64,000 nt of DNA from Streptomyces paludis (GCF_003344965.1 NZ_CP031194.1:5456001-5520000), one strand, 5' to 3'; positions 37,311-46,353 are shown, numbered from the stretch's first letter. The notes: generated by a model from the sequence alone, not told the origin. Numbers and translations are program-made.

Positions 37311-38216
37311 TCATGACGCGAAGACGGGCAGGGGCCGCGCGCGCTCCGGGTCGAGGAGACCGCCGAGAAGGTCGCCGTACCGCTCCAGCCGGGCGGCGAT
37401 GTCGCCGAGCCGGAAGACGAGCCGTCCCGCGTCCCCGGAATCCCCGCAGCCGGCGATCTCGTCCCAGGTCACCGGCGTGGAGACGGTCGGTTCCGGCCGG
37501 GCGCGCAGGGTGTAGGGGGCCGCGGTCGTCTTGGCGGCGGCGTTCTGGCTGAAGTCGACGAAGACCTTCCCGGGCCGCAGCGCCCGCCCCATCCGGTGGA
37601 CGACCAGCTCCGGCATCGCCTGCTCCGCCTCGACGGCCAGGGTCCTCGCGTACGCCGAGACCGTCTCGGACGGCGTACGGACCAGCGGTACGAGCACATG
37701 CAGCCCCTTCGCGCCCGAGGTCTTCGCGTACGCCTCCAGACCGTCCGCGCCGAGCCGTCCGCGCAGCCAGCGCGCGACCGCGCAGCACTCGACGACGGTG
37801 GCGGGCGCGCCGGGGTCGAGGTCGAGGAGAAGCCGGTCGGCATGGCCGGGCGCCTCCGTACGCCACTGGTGGGTGTGGAACTCCACGACCAGGTTCGCTG
37901 CCCACATCAGCGCCGCGAGACCGGTCACGACCACCTGCCGGCCGCTGTCGGCGGATTTGCGCGGCACCTCCGCCACCTCCACCCAGCCGGGGGTGCCGGG
38001 CGGCGGGTTCTTGGTGAAGAAGCGCTGGCCGTCGGGGCCGTCGGGGTAGCGCAGGAAGGAGACGGGCCGGCCGGCGAGATGGGCCAGCAGAGGGGCGGCC
38101 GTACGGGCGTAATAGTGCAGAACCTCGCCCTTGGTGGTGCCGGTGGCGGCGTACAGCACCTTGTCCAGATTGCTGAGCGCCAGGCTCCGCCCCTCCACCT
38201 CTGTGATAGGCGTCAT
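37311..38216 (-). CDS. NHEJ DNA polymerase/primase (LigD polymerase-domain protein)
   Basis: Protein of 301 residues consisting only of the archaeo-eukaryotic-primase-like LigD polymerase domain: SNLDKVLY, YPDGPDGQRFFTKNPPPGTPGWV, FHTHQW, LLLDLDPG (metal aspartates), YAKTSGAKGLHVLVPL (Lys/His of the nucleotide site) and KVFVDFSQNAAAKTTAAPYT. It fills and extends broken DNA ends, adding ribonucleotides. The ligase and 3'-phosphoesterase domains are absent, so a separate ligase must act. Divergent from ku, 41 bp away. Confidence 0.92.
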   Translation of the reverse strand: MTPITEVEGRSLALSNLDKVLYAATGTTKGEVLHYYARTAAPLLAHLAGRPVSFLRYPDGPDGQRFFTKNPPPGTPGWVEVAEVPRKSADSGRQVVVTGLAALMWAANLVVEFHTHQWRTEAPGHADRLLLDLDPGAPATVVECCAVARWLRGRLGADGLEAYAKTSGAKGLHVLVPLVRTPSETVSAYARTLAVEAEQAMPELVVHRMGRALRPGKVFVDFSQNAAAKTTAAPYTLRARPEPTVSTPVTWDEIAGCGDSGDAGRLVFRLGDIAARLERYGDLLGGLLDPERARPLPVFAS

Positions 38217-38257
38217 ACGATGAGAATCCCATGATTGTGTGACGAAAGGGATGGAAC

Positions 38258-39199
38258 GTGCGATCCATATGGAACGGCGCGATCTCCTTCGGGCTGGTCA
38301 GCATCCCGATCAAGCTGGTCAACGCCACCGAGAACCACTCGATCTCCTTCCGTCAGATCCACAAGGAGGACGGCGGCCGGATCCGCTACCGCAAGGTCTG
38401 CGAGCTGGACGGCGAGGAGGTGGCGGCGCCGGACATCGGCAAGGCGTACGAGGACCCGGGCGGCGTGATGATCCCGATCACCGAGGACGACCTGGCGGCG
38501 CTGCCGCTGCCGACGGCGAAGACGATCGAGATCGTGGCGTTCGTCCCGGCGGCGTCGATCGATCCCCTCCAGATGGACACGGCGTACTACCTCTCCGCGA
38601 GCGGCGTGCCGGCGGCCAAGCCGTACACGCTGCTGCGCGAGGCCCTGAAGCGCAGCCGGAAGGTCGCGATCGCCAAGTTCGCCCTGCGGGGGCGGGAGCG
38701 GCTGGGCATGCTCCGGGTCGTCGACGACGTCATCGTCATGCACGGCCTGCTCTGGCCGGACGAGATCCGCGCCCCCGAGGGCGTCGCGCCCGAGACCGAG
38801 GTGACGGTACGGGACGCCGAACTCGACCTGGCCGACGCCCTGATGGACACCCTGGGCTCGGTCGAACTCGACACCCTCCACGATGACTACCGCGAGGCCG
38901 TCGAGGAACTCATCGCCGCCAAGGCCGAGGGCGCCCCGGCCCCGCGCCCCACCGAGCCCGCGTCCGGCGGCGGCCGGGTCATCGACCTGATGGCGGCGCT
39001 GGAGAACAGCGTCAGGGCGGCGAAGGAGGCGAGGGGCGAAGCGGGCGCGGCATCCGACACGGCCGAGGTGGCCGACGTCACCCGCCTCCCGACGAAGAAG
39101 AAGACCACGCCCGCCAAGCGCACGGCCAAGAAGGCGGCAACCAAGAAGACCACCGCGAAGAAACCCCCCACCCCCCGCCCCAAACGCACCTCCGCCTGA
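38258..39199 (+). CDS. ku: Ku, NHEJ end-binding protein
   Basis: Protein of 313 residues from GTG. It starts RSIWNGAISFGLVSIPIKLVNATE, the bacterial Ku hallmark, with YRKVCELDGEEV, TIEIVAFVPAASIDPLQMDTAYYLSASG and RVIDLMAALENSVRAAKEAR. A basic C-tail of about 45 residues repeats Lys-Ala/Lys-Thr (KKAATKKTTAKKPPTP), as in long Streptomyces Ku forms that bind DNA internally. It forms a ring on broken ends and recruits LigD-type proteins; the polymerase gene lies divergently next door. Confidence 0.95.
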   Translation: MRSIWNGAISFGLVSIPIKLVNATENHSISFRQIHKEDGGRIRYRKVCELDGEEVAAPDIGKAYEDPGGVMIPITEDDLAALPLPTAKTIEIVAFVPAASIDPLQMDTAYYLSASGVPAAKPYTLLREALKRSRKVAIAKFALRGRERLGMLRVVDDVIVMHGLLWPDEIRAPEGVAPETEVTVRDAELDLADALMDTLGSVELDTLHDDYREAVEELIAAKAEGAPAPRPTEPASGGGRVIDLMAALENSVRAAKEARGEAGAASDTAEVADVTRLPTKKKTTPAKRTAKKAATKKTTAKKPPTPRPKRTSA

Positions 39200-39270
39200 C
39201 CCCCCACAGCCTCCCGGCGGCCCTCCCCACCACCCCGGAATACCGTTCACGGCCACCCCGCCGGAGCTGG

Positions 39271-39276
39271 TAGTGT
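39271..39276 (+). promoter_or_regulatory. Probable -10 element of the tRNA-Arg gene
   Basis: TAGTGT 39 bp before the tRNA, in the context GGAGCTGGTAGTGTT. Nearly the same string (GGAGCCGGTAGTGTT) occurs upstream of rho at 62916-62930. A clear -35 is lacking in both. Confidence 0.4.
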
Positions 39277-39314
39277 TTCCTTCGTCGCCAAGCAACACGG
39301 ACGACAGGCAACAC

Positions 39315-39386
39315 GCCCCCGTAGCTCAGGGGATAGAGCATCGGCCTCCGGAGCCGGGTGCGCAGGTTCGAATCCTGCCGGGGGCA
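39315..39386 (+). tRNA. tRNA-Arg (anticodon CCG)
   Basis: A full cloverleaf of 72 nt can be drawn: acceptor GCCCCCG/CGGGGGC, D-stem GCTC/GAGC, anticodon stem TCGGC/GCCGG around loop CTCCGGA (anticodon CCG), T-stem GCAGG/CCTGC with loop TTCGAAT, discriminator A. CCA is not encoded. It decodes CGG. It ends 161 bp before the stop of a candidate defence gene; tRNA 3' ends are common integration sites, but I see no integrase and no second copy of the tRNA end in the window. Confidence 0.97.
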
Positions 39387-39404
39387 CTTCGCAAGAAGTG
39401 CCGG

Positions 39405-39447
39405 AAAGACCTCGCCTTCAGCCATCGCGCTGAACGCGGGGTCTTTT
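39405..39447 (+). terminator. Terminator after tRNA-Arg
   Basis: Imperfect hairpin AAAGACCTCGC ... TTCAG / CTGAA ... GCGGGGTCTTTT, with a short T run at the end, 19 nt after the tRNA. Confidence 0.75.
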
Positions 39448-39547
39448 GCTTGCCACGCCCGGATCGCTGAGGCGCCCCCTCTCGGTGGCGCGCCTCGGCG
39501 ACCTGAGGCCCGGAGAACCCTCCCGTCACGTCGCGGCGGATCTCACG

Positions 39548-40642
39548 TCATGCCGACCAGAGTTCCCGCATGCGTTCCCGCCTCTCCAGCGAAGCGGGCA
39601 GGCGCCGGAAGCCGCTGGTCGGCTCGCGGTGGATGACATCGATTCCGTACCGGTGCAGCAGTTCTACATCAGCGCGTGCTGGTTCGAGGGGGAACAGCGC
39701 TCCGAGTCGCTCCACCGGCCGCGGACTGTGCGGAGCGTAATCCAGCAACTGGGACAGGGCCTGGCGAGTGTGGAGACGCGTGGGTTTGCTCTTGGCCTCG
39801 ATCAATTCGGTGCCCTTTGTGTCCGATACGTAGATGTCGCTTATTCCCGAAGGGCAGTAGAAGCGAATCGGAGTGCGGCCCTGAGCGATCAGGTGTTGCC
39901 TGAATTCACTGACGAGCCGGGATTCGTGACGCTCGACGACAATCAGGCCGTGGGCACGTTCGTAAGTGGTGCGGTGCGTGCGCACTTCTTCCGCCGCGGC
40001 GATACGCACGGGGTCTCTGGCCGGAAGGGCGGGAGTGGAGTTGGTGACGGGGCTGGGGATGGGGATGCGGCTTGAGCTGAGGCTGGGGTGCTCCGACGGT
40101 TCCGACGGCTCCGGGGCTGTGGTGGCCGGGCTCCATGCCGTGCCGGGCGTAATCATGAACTCTTCGAGGACGGAGCGGGCCTGGTGGTCCCGCAGCACCA
40201 GCTGACCGGGAAACACGTGATTCGACTTGTAGCCGATCGCCGCGTTCAGTTCGAGGTAGCTGATGTCGGAGGGGGCGAAGTCCAGCAGGCTGTATACGAT
40301 GTGCCAGCTCTTCTCGTGGCTCTCCGGCTTCCAGAGCCGGTCGGCGAGGGCGCCATTTCGGAATACCGCACCGACTTCGCCCACGGCAAGGACTTGATTC
40401 CGGCCGGTGAACAAGACGATATCGCCGGTCGTGACATCGGCCATCTTTTTTTCGTGGCGCGCCCTGGCTCCCCAGAAACGAGCCTTCTTCTCCGGGTGCA
40501 GGGCAGCGAGTCGCTCGCGCTGCTCCGGTGTGAGCAACTCGTCGTAGCGGGGCTCGGCGAAGGGGACTTCCTGGTCGATGGTGTCGGCCCAGTGACGCTG
40601 GGCTCCGGAGCTTCCGTACGACGGGGAGACGAGCACCCGCAC
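39548..40642 (-). CDS. Candidate modification-dependent restriction endonuclease: PUA/EVE-like reader fused to PD-(D/E)XK nuclease
   Basis: Protein of 364 residues from GTG 40640-40642, preceded by GAAGGGAAG. The N-terminal domain (about 1-165) includes DVTTGDIVLFTGRNQVLAVGEVGAVFRN, KPESHEKSWHIVYSLLDFAPSDISY and YKSNHVFPGQLVL, an alpha/beta layout like PUA/EVE/ASCH domains that bind modified bases. After a Ser/Pro linker, the C-terminal domain (about 215-364) has D269 in SGISDIYV, E282 and K284 in TELIEAKSK, and Q294/Q298 in RQALSQLLDY, in the order and spacing of a PD-(D/E)XK active site. Together these suggest cleavage of modified foreign DNA. No methylase is present. It neighbours a tRNA gene. 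Specificity is unknown. Confidence 0.65.
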   Translation of the reverse strand: MRVLVSPSYGSSGAQRHWADTIDQEVPFAEPRYDELLTPEQRERLAALHPEKKARFWGARARHEKKMADVTTGDIVLFTGRNQVLAVGEVGAVFRNGALADRLWKPESHEKSWHIVYSLLDFAPSDISYLELNAAIGYKSNHVFPGQLVLRDHQARSVLEEFMITPGTAWSPATTAPEPSEPSEHPSLSSSRIPIPSPVTNSTPALPARDPVRIAAAEEVRTHRTTYERAHGLIVVERHESRLVSEFRQHLIAQGRTPIRFYCPSGISDIYVSDTKGTELIEAKSKPTRLHTRQALSQLLDYAPHSPRPVERLGALFPLEPARADVELLHRYGIDVIHREPTSGFRRLPASLERRERMRELWSA

Positions 40643-40849
40643 AGGGGCACTTCCCTTCAAGGAGGAGGTGAGAGGGGGAGCGAGAGGGATTGGGAGGGAA
40701 AGGGGCGGGGCGACGAGAGGAGGGGACAGGACGAGGAGAAAGCGGTGGCAGCTGCCAACAGGCGGGAGGAACAGGGTAATTCAGCGGTGGTTCCGGGCAA
40801 GGCCCGCTCTGGGCGTGTGCACCGTCCGGGCCTGCGAAAACGCCTGTGA

Positions 40850-41020
40850 TAGCTTGCCGAGGCCAGTCGAACCCATGTACGTGGGTCAGGGAATCCGGTG
40901 GGAATCCGGAGCTGACGCGCAGCGGTGAGGGTGACGGGCGTGGCATCGGCCACTGGGCGCTGGGCGTCCGGGAAGGCGCCTCGTCCGGGTGATCCCGAGT
41001 CCGAAGACCTGCTGGCCCCT
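40850..41020 (+). promoter_or_regulatory. Cobalamin (AdoCbl) riboswitch
   Basis: Leader of the btuFCD-type operon. Core strings are CAGGGAATCCGGTG, GGAATCCGGAGCTG and CGCAGCGGTGAG (40888-40929), then a B12 box GAGTCCGAAGACCTGCTGG at 40997-41015, in the order and spacing of cobalamin riboswitches. The operon's start codon is 77 nt after the B12 box; sequences between (GGGCTCC and GGGCCC) could form the expression platform that hides the AGAGGA site. Cobalamin excess should shut off transporter synthesis. Confidence 0.92.
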
Positions 41021-41096
41021 CCGTCCCTGTTCGGGGGCGGGGGAGCACCGTACGAACGGGCTCCGCGCATGGGCCCTCGAACGCAGAGGATCTTCC

Positions 41097-42161
41097 GTGC
41101 TGAACGCGCGCCCCTTCCGTATGTCTGTTGTGCCCGCCGCCCTGCTCGTCGCGGGGGCGTTGACGCTCACCGCCTGTGGGGGGGACGGGGAGAAGTCAGC
41201 GGTGTCGGGCAAGGCCGCCTCGGGGGGCGGGTATCCCGTCAGCCTCAAGAACTGCGGGCAGACCGTCACCGTCAAGGCCGAGCCCCGGCAGGCCGTCTCG
41301 CTCAATCAGGGCACCACCGAGATCATGCTCACGCTCGGGCTCGCCGACCGGATGGCCGGGACCGCGACCTGGACCGATCCGCTGCCCAAGGCGCTGGTCA
41401 AGGCCAATGCCGAGGTGCCGCGGCTGGCCGACAACAACCCCTCCTTCGAGAAGGTGCTCGACGCCGAGCCCGACTTCGTCGCCTCCTCCTTCATCTCCAC
41501 CCTGGGCAAGGGCGGCGTCGCCACGCGGGCGCAGTTCGAGAAGCTCGGTGTGCCGACGTACATCTCCCCGGCCGACTGCACCAAGAACGACAAGGTCGTG
41601 GGCACCGACGGCGCCCGCTCCACCCCGCTGACCATGGACGTCATCTACGAAGAGGTCGAAGACCTCGCCAAGGTCTTCGGCGTGGAGAAGCGCGGCGCGG
41701 AGGTCGTCGCCTCGCTGAAGGCGCGGATGGCCGCGGCCGTGGAGGGGATCGATCCCGTCAAGGCCAAGAAGACCACCGTCCTCTACTGGTTCGCGAACTC
41801 CGACTCCCCCTACATGGCCGGCTGCTGCGGCGCCCCCGGGATCATCACCAACGCGGTCGGCGCGAAGAACATCTTCGACGACACCCAGGACGAATGGCCC
41901 CAGATCAACTGGGAGACCGTCGCCGACCGCAACCCCGACTTCCTCGTCATCGGTGACCTCACGCGCAAGTCGCAGACCGCCGAGACCGCCGAGAAGAAGA
42001 TCGAGTTCCTGGAGACCAACCCGGTCACCAAGAAGATGGACGCCGTCAAGAACAAGCGGTACGTACTGCTCAGCGGCCAGGCGATGAATCCGACCATCCG
42101 CACCGTCGAAGGGGTCGAGAAGGTCGCCGCCGCGCTGCGCGCGTACGCGCCCGCCAAGTGA
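41097..42161 (+). CDS. btuF: Corrinoid ABC transporter substrate-binding lipoprotein (BtuF-like)
   Basis: Protein of 354 residues from GTG 41097 with AGAGGA 6 bases upstream. The lipobox LTACGG places the lipidated Cys near residue 27. The PBP type III (Fe-siderophore/B12) fold begins GYPVSLKNCGQTVTVKAEPRQAVSLNQGTTEIMLTLGLADRMAGTAT and includes NNPSFEKVLDAEPDFVASSF and AGCCGAPGIITNAVGAKNIFDD, with WPQINWETVADRNPDFLVIGD near the end. The class alone would also fit siderophores; the cobalamin riboswitch in front decides for corrinoids. Overlaps btuC by four bases. Confidence 0.88.
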   Translation: MLNARPFRMSVVPAALLVAGALTLTACGGDGEKSAVSGKAASGGGYPVSLKNCGQTVTVKAEPRQAVSLNQGTTEIMLTLGLADRMAGTATWTDPLPKALVKANAEVPRLADNNPSFEKVLDAEPDFVASSFISTLGKGGVATRAQFEKLGVPTYISPADCTKNDKVVGTDGARSTPLTMDVIYEEVEDLAKVFGVEKRGAEVVASLKARMAAAVEGIDPVKAKKTTVLYWFANSDSPYMAGCCGAPGIITNAVGAKNIFDDTQDEWPQINWETVADRNPDFLVIGDLTRKSQTAETAEKKIEFLETNPVTKKMDAVKNKRYVLLSGQAMNPTIRTVEGVEKVAAALRAYAPAK

Positions 42162-43207
42162 GCGGCGTGCGCGTCACCGGCGTACGAGGGACCGGCATAC
42201 GGCAGGCTTCGCTGGCCTGCGGTGGCCTCGGGCTGCTGCTGCTCTCCGTCGCGCTCGCCATCACCATCGGCCCCGCCGACATCCGCGTCGGTGACGTCTG
42301 GTCCGTCGTCGCCGCCCACCTCGGCATCGGCGAGTCGCACGTCACCCCGATCCGCGACGGCATCGTCTGGAACCTGCGGCTGCCACGGACCCTCCTCGCC
42401 GCCGTGTGCGGTGCCGGGCTCGCCGTGTGCGGCGCGGTCATGCAGTCGCTGCTGCGCAACCCGCTCGCCGACCCCTTTGTGCTCGGCGTCTCGTCGGGGG
42501 CCTCGACCGGCGCCGTGCTGGTCGTCGTCCTCGGGGTCGGCGGGGGAGTGGTCTCGCTGTCCGCCGGGGCGTTCCTCGGGGCGCTGCTGTCGTTCGCGAT
42601 GGTGCTGCTGCTGAGCCACACCCTCGGCGGTACGACGGACCGGGTGGTGCTCTCCGGGGTCGCGGCGATGCAGCTCTTCTCCGCGCTCACCTCGTTCGTC
42701 GTCATGACCTCGGCCGACGCCGAGACCACCCGCGGCGTGCTGTTCTGGCTGCTCGGCTCGCTCAGCGGCGCGGGCTGGACCGACGTGTGGGTCTGCGCCG
42801 CCGTACTCGCGCTCGCGCTGGTCGTCTGCGGCGGGTACGCCCGTACCCTCGACGCCTTCGCGTTCGGCCAGGACGCGGCGGCCACGCTCGGTGTCTCCGT
42901 CGGCCGTACGCGGCTGGTGCTGCTCTGCGTCACGGCGCTGCTGACGGCCGCGCTGGTCAGCAGCGCGGGGGCGATCGGCTTCGTCGGGCTCGTCCTGCCG
43001 CACGCCGCCCGCGCGCTGGTCGGCCCCGGGCACGCCAGGCTGCTGCCGGTCACGGCGCTGGCCGGGGCGGTGTTCCTGGTGTGGGTCGACACCCTGGCCC
43101 GTACCGTTCTCGATCCCCAGGAGGTACCGGTGGGTGTGGTGACATCGCTGATCGGTGTGCCGGCGTTCGTGCTCGTCCTCTACCGGGGGCGGCGGATCGC
43201 GTCGTGA
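42158..43207 (+). CDS. btuC: Corrinoid ABC transporter permease (BtuC/FecCD family)
   Basis: Protein of 349 residues with about 9-10 membrane helices. FecCD-family blocks: [76 protein letters not shown] and [30 protein letters not shown], and at the end [32 protein letters not shown] start overlapping the btuF stop (GTGA), so the genes are translationally coupled. Confidence 0.93.
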   Translation: MSGVRVTGVRGTGIRQASLACGGLGLLLLSVALAITIGPADIRVGDVWSVVAAHLGIGESHVTPIRDGIVWNLRLPRTLLAAVCGAGLAVCGAVMQSLLRNPLADPFVLGVSSGASTGAVLVVVLGVGGGVVSLSAGAFLGALLSFAMVLLLSHTLGGTTDRVVLSGVAAMQLFSALTSFVVMTSADAETTRGVLFWLLGSLSGAGWTDVWVCAAVLALALVVCGGYARTLDAFAFGQDAAATLGVSVGRTRLVLLCVTALLTAALVSSAGAIGFVGLVLPHAARALVGPGHARLLPVTALAGAVFLVWVDTLARTVLDPQEVPVGVVTSLIGVPAFVLVLYRGRRIAS

Positions 43208-44109
43208 ACACTGCCGATGTGGGCCATGGTGCGGTAAGCGGCGGGCTGCGCGCCGAGCGTGTCTCCCGTACGGTCGCCGGCCGGCTCATCCTCGACGGCG
43301 TCGGCCTCGCGCCCGCGCCCGGCTCCACCCTCGGGCTCCTCGGACCCAACGGCTCCGGCAAGTCCACCCTCCTGCGGATCCTCGCCGGGGTCCTCGCGCC
43401 CGCCTCCGGTGTTGTCACCCTCGACGGCCGTCCGCTGGCCGACGTCGGCCGCCGCGCCGTCGCCCGGCGGGTCGCCGTGGTCGAGCAACAGACCGACACC
43501 CAGGTCGAGTTGACCGTACGGGACGTGGTGCGCCTCGGCCGCGTACCGCATCGGCGCGCCTGGGCCACCGCGTCGGCGGGCGACGAGGCGGCCGTCGCCA
43601 CGGCCCTGGAGCGTACGGGGCTGACGGGCCGGGAGGGGCAGTCCTGGCACACCCTCTCCGGCGGTGAGCGCCAGCGCGTCCAGATCGCCCGCGCGCTCGC
43701 CCAGGACCCGCGCGAACTCCTCCTCGACGAACCGACCAACCACCTCGACATCCAGCACCAGCTCGATCTGCTGAACCTCGTCGCCACGCTCCCCGTCACC
43801 ACCGTCATCGCGCTGCACGACCTGAACCTCGCGGCGATGTACTGCGACCAGGTCGTGGTCCTCCGCGCGGGCCGCGTCGTCGCCGCCGGGCCGCCCGGTG
43901 ACACCCTCACCGAGGAGCTGATCGCGGACGTCTACGGCGTACGCGCCACCGTCACGCCCGAAGGGCCCGACGGCCGGCCGCATGTGCGGTTCCTGGGGAC
44001 GGTGGCGGGGGGCTCGCAGGTGACGGTGGCGGGGGCCCCGCCGGTAAGGGGTGACTCATCCGCCCCGGACTCGGGTGACTCACCTCACGCGGAGTCCCTC
44101 CACCCTTAA
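43204..44109 (+). CDS. btuD: Corrinoid ABC transporter ATPase (BtuD/FecE family)
   Basis: Protein of 301 residues, GTG start overlapping btuC by four bases. Walker A GPNGSGKS (about 47-54), Q-loop in VVEQQTDT, signature [17 protein letters not shown], Walker [12 protein letters not shown] and switch His in VIALHDLN are all present. A disordered tail of about 30 residues after the ATPase domain is not typical. It completes a full binding protein-permease-ATPase set. Confidence 0.93.
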   Translation: MNTADVGHGAVSGGLRAERVSRTVAGRLILDGVGLAPAPGSTLGLLGPNGSGKSTLLRILAGVLAPASGVVTLDGRPLADVGRRAVARRVAVVEQQTDTQVELTVRDVVRLGRVPHRRAWATASAGDEAAVATALERTGLTGREGQSWHTLSGGERQRVQIARALAQDPRELLLDEPTNHLDIQHQLDLLNLVATLPVTTVIALHDLNLAAMYCDQVVVLRAGRVVAAGPPGDTLTEELIADVYGVRATVTPEGPDGRPHVRFLGTVAGGSQVTVAGAPPVRGDSSAPDSGDSPHAESLHP

Positions 44110-44125
44110 TGCGTATGATGCGCAA

Positions 44126-44653
44126 GTGCCCAGCTATCGCATCCGTACCGCGACCCCCGCCGATCTCGACGCCGCGCGCGCCGTGATGCTCGACACCGTC
44201 TACCGGGACTTCGGTACGGGTTATGTGCCGCGCTGGCACGCCGACATCATCGATCCGGCGGCCTTCTATCTCGCCCCGCCGCGTCACACCCTCCTCGTAG
44301 CCGTCGACGAGGAGGACGGCGGCGCCGTCGCCGGGGTCGCCGCGCTCGACTCGCGGGGGCCCGCCCATCCCCCCAACCCCGCCTGGCTCGCGGAGCGTTA
44401 CCCGTCCGGCGAGACCGCCCAGCTGCGCCGCGTATACGTACGGCCCGACCATCGGCGCCGGGGTCTCGCGCGCGAGCTGGTGCGGGAGCTGATGGGCTTC
44501 GCCGCGGCGGACGGTGGGTATCGCTCCGTGTATCTGCACACCGACCCGGCCGTTCCGGGGGCCGAGGCGTTCTGGCGGTCCATGGGCAAGGCGGTGTGCG
44601 ATGAGCGCGAGGACGGCGGCGAGACCGTTCATTTCGAGATACCTCTCGGCTGA
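44126..44653 (+). CDS. GNAT-family acetyltransferase
   Basis: Protein of 175 residues from GTG 44126. GNAT motifs: YRIRTATPADLDAARAVM, ETAQLRRVYVRPDHRRRGLARELVRELMGFAA (acetyl-CoA loop RRRGLA), YRSVYLHTDPAVPGAEAFWRSMGK. There is no ribosome site, but TATGAT at 44114-44119 lies at the right distance for transcription to begin at the GTG itself, so the mRNA may be leaderless. Substrate unknown; separate from the btu operon in control. Confidence 0.8.
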   Translation: MPSYRIRTATPADLDAARAVMLDTVYRDFGTGYVPRWHADIIDPAAFYLAPPRHTLLVAVDEEDGGAVAGVAALDSRGPAHPPNPAWLAERYPSGETAQLRRVYVRPDHRRRGLARELVRELMGFAAADGGYRSVYLHTDPAVPGAEAFWRSMGKAVCDEREDGGETVHFEIPLG

Positions 44654-44717
44654 GGCGTCTCGCTCGCCTGAGTTGTCTTGGCTGGGTCGTCTCGGCTGAG
44701 TCGTCTCGGCTGAGGCG
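44644..44717. repeat. 14-bp tandem repeats between GNAT and the Zur box
   Basis: Five head-to-tail units related to TCTCGGCTGAGTCG: 44644, 44658 (18-bp variant), 44676, 44690 and 44704. The first covers the GNAT stop codon. They end 18 bp before the Zur-like box. Confidence 0.85.
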
Positions 44718-44734
44718 GCGACCCGGGGTGCTTG

Positions 44735-44749
44735 TGAAAATGATTGTCA
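44735..44749 (+). promoter_or_regulatory. Zur-like box
   Basis: TGAAAAT-G-ATTGTCA, a 7-1-7 palindrome with a single mismatch, very like the Streptomyces Zur site (TGAAAAT-x-ATTTTCA). It lies 55 bp upstream of the binding-protein gene and just before TAATCT, a possible -10. Zn-loaded Zur would therefore repress the operon at 44.8-49.7 kb. Confidence 0.75.
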
Positions 44750-44804
44750 TGTAATCTCTCGTTCGTCCGACCCGAACAGCCCCGCAGAACAGAGAACGAG
44801 GACC

Positions 44805-46346
44805 ATGCGCTCCGTCCGACGCCGCCGGTTGGCCGCCGGCCTGCTGCTCACCCCCCTGCTCGCGCCCCTGCTCTCCGGCTGCTTCGCCTCGGGCCCGGAC
44901 TCCTCCGGCACCTCGTCCGCGAAGGACTCCGCGAAGGGGTCCGCCGACGGCAAGCGGCTGCGCGTCGCGCTCGCCTTCCCGCCCGCCGAGAACCTCTCCC
45001 CGTACGGCGCCGACGCGACCCTCCTCAGCCGGCTCGGCGTCACCGAGGGGCTGACGAGGCTCGACGGGAACGGAGCCGCCGCGCCCTCCCTCGCCGAGTC
45101 CTGGACCAGGGAGAACAGCCGCAGCTGGCTGTTCACACTCCGCGACGCGCGCTTCCAGGACGGCACCGCCGTCACGGCCGAGGCCGCCGCCGCCTCCCTC
45201 ACCCACGCCGCCGCGGCGACCCCCATACCGTCCGCGCTCACCGGTGTCACGCTGACCGCCGAGGCGGCAGGCGAGGGGCGGGTACGGGTCACGACCGCCA
45301 AGCCCGACCCCGTACTGCCGCTGCGGCTCGCCGGACCCAGCCTCGCCGTGCTCTCCCAGAAGGCGTACGGCAAGGACGGCAAGGCCACCCCGATCGCCAC
45401 CGCCACCGGCCCCTTCGAACTGACCAAGGTCAACGGCTCCACCTCCGCCACCCTCGACCGCTTCGACGACTACTGGGGCGGCCGGGCCCAGGCGTCCGGC
45501 ATCGACGCCAAGTTCATCGCCGACGGCACGGCCCGCGCCAACGCGCTGCGCAGCGGCGAGGAGGACATCGCGGAGGCCGTACCCGTCGCGCAGGCCGCGT
45601 CCCTGGCCCAGGGCACCGCGCGCGAAGTGCCCACCTCCCGCACCACCAGCCTCCTCCTCAACACCCGTTCCGGGCCGTTCGCCGACCCGGCGGTCCGGGC
45701 CGCCGCCCGCGCGGCGCTGGACACCTCCGTACTCGCCAAGAACGTCTTCGAAGGCCACGCCGACCCCGGCCAGGGCATCTTCGGACCCGCGCTGAGCTGG
45801 GCCGCGGGCAAGCGCGTCGCCCCGGTCGGACGGGCGAAGGCGGCGAGCGCGGGCGCGGTCAAGGGGACGACGGTCAGCCTCGCCACGTACGACAACCGGC
45901 CCGAGCTGCCCGAGGTCGCGCAGGTGCTCCAACAGCAGCTGGAGAAGGCCGGGTTCACGGTCAAGCTGACCGTACGGGAGTACTCGCGGCTCGAAAGCGA
46001 CGCGCTCGCCGGGAAGTTCGACGCCGTCGTCGCCGCGCGCAACACCATGCTCGACACCGGCGACCCGGTCTCCATCCTCGCCTCCGACTACACCTGTGAC
46101 GGCACCTACAACCTGGCCCGCCTCTGCGACAAGGCCGTGGACAAGGCCGTCGCCGCGGCCGACGCCACCGCCGACCCGGCGAAGCGGCAGGACGCGGCGA
46201 TGGCGGCCGAGGCGCGGATCCTGGGCGCGGACGCGGTCGTTCCGCTCGTACACCAGCGGAACATCGTGGGCGTCGCCGACGCCGTACGGGGCGTGGTCCT
46301 CGACCCGTACGAGCGCGCTCTCGTCGCCACCGGCACGCGGCGCTGA
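44805..46346 (+). CDS. Family-5 (Dpp/Opp/Nik-type) ABC substrate-binding lipoprotein, probably Zur-controlled
   Basis: Protein of 513 residues. The signal sequence ends in lipobox LLSGCF (Cys near 26). The SBP_bac_5 pattern is clear: LRVALAFPPAENLSPYGADATLLSRLGVTEGLTRLDGNGAAAPSLAESWTRENSRSWLFTLRDARFQDGTAVTAEAAAASL, TGPFELTKVNG, LDRFDDYWGG and KFIADGTARANALRSGEEDIAEAVP. The class carries peptides, nickel or metallophore complexes (NikA, CntA). The Zur box makes zinc or a zinc-metallophore the best guess, though nothing in the protein proves it. First gene of an operon. Confidence 0.85.
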   Translation: MRSVRRRRLAAGLLLTPLLAPLLSGCFASGPDSSGTSSAKDSAKGSADGKRLRVALAFPPAENLSPYGADATLLSRLGVTEGLTRLDGNGAAAPSLAESWTRENSRSWLFTLRDARFQDGTAVTAEAAAASLTHAAAATPIPSALTGVTLTAEAAGEGRVRVTTAKPDPVLPLRLAGPSLAVLSQKAYGKDGKATPIATATGPFELTKVNGSTSATLDRFDDYWGGRAQASGIDAKFIADGTARANALRSGEEDIAEAVPVAQAASLAQGTAREVPTSRTTSLLLNTRSGPFADPAVRAAARAALDTSVLAKNVFEGHADPGQGIFGPALSWAAGKRVAPVGRAKAASAGAVKGTTVSLATYDNRPELPEVAQVLQQQLEKAGFTVKLTVREYSRLESDALAGKFDAVVAARNTMLDTGDPVSILASDYTCDGTYNLARLCDKAVDKAVAAADATADPAKRQDAAMAAEARILGADAVVPLVHQRNIVGVADAVRGVVLDPYERALVATGTRR

Positions 46347-46353
46347 TCCGAGC

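Noticed and set aside
39315..40642. tRNA-Arg plus nuclease gene as a complete integrative island
   Set aside because: No integrase, no second copy of the tRNA 3' end and no change in base composition are visible in the window.
40655..40745. Purine-rich stretch upstream of the PUA/nuclease gene, considered as a binding site
   Set aside because: Simple G/A composition without symmetry or repeat unit; no function can be supported.
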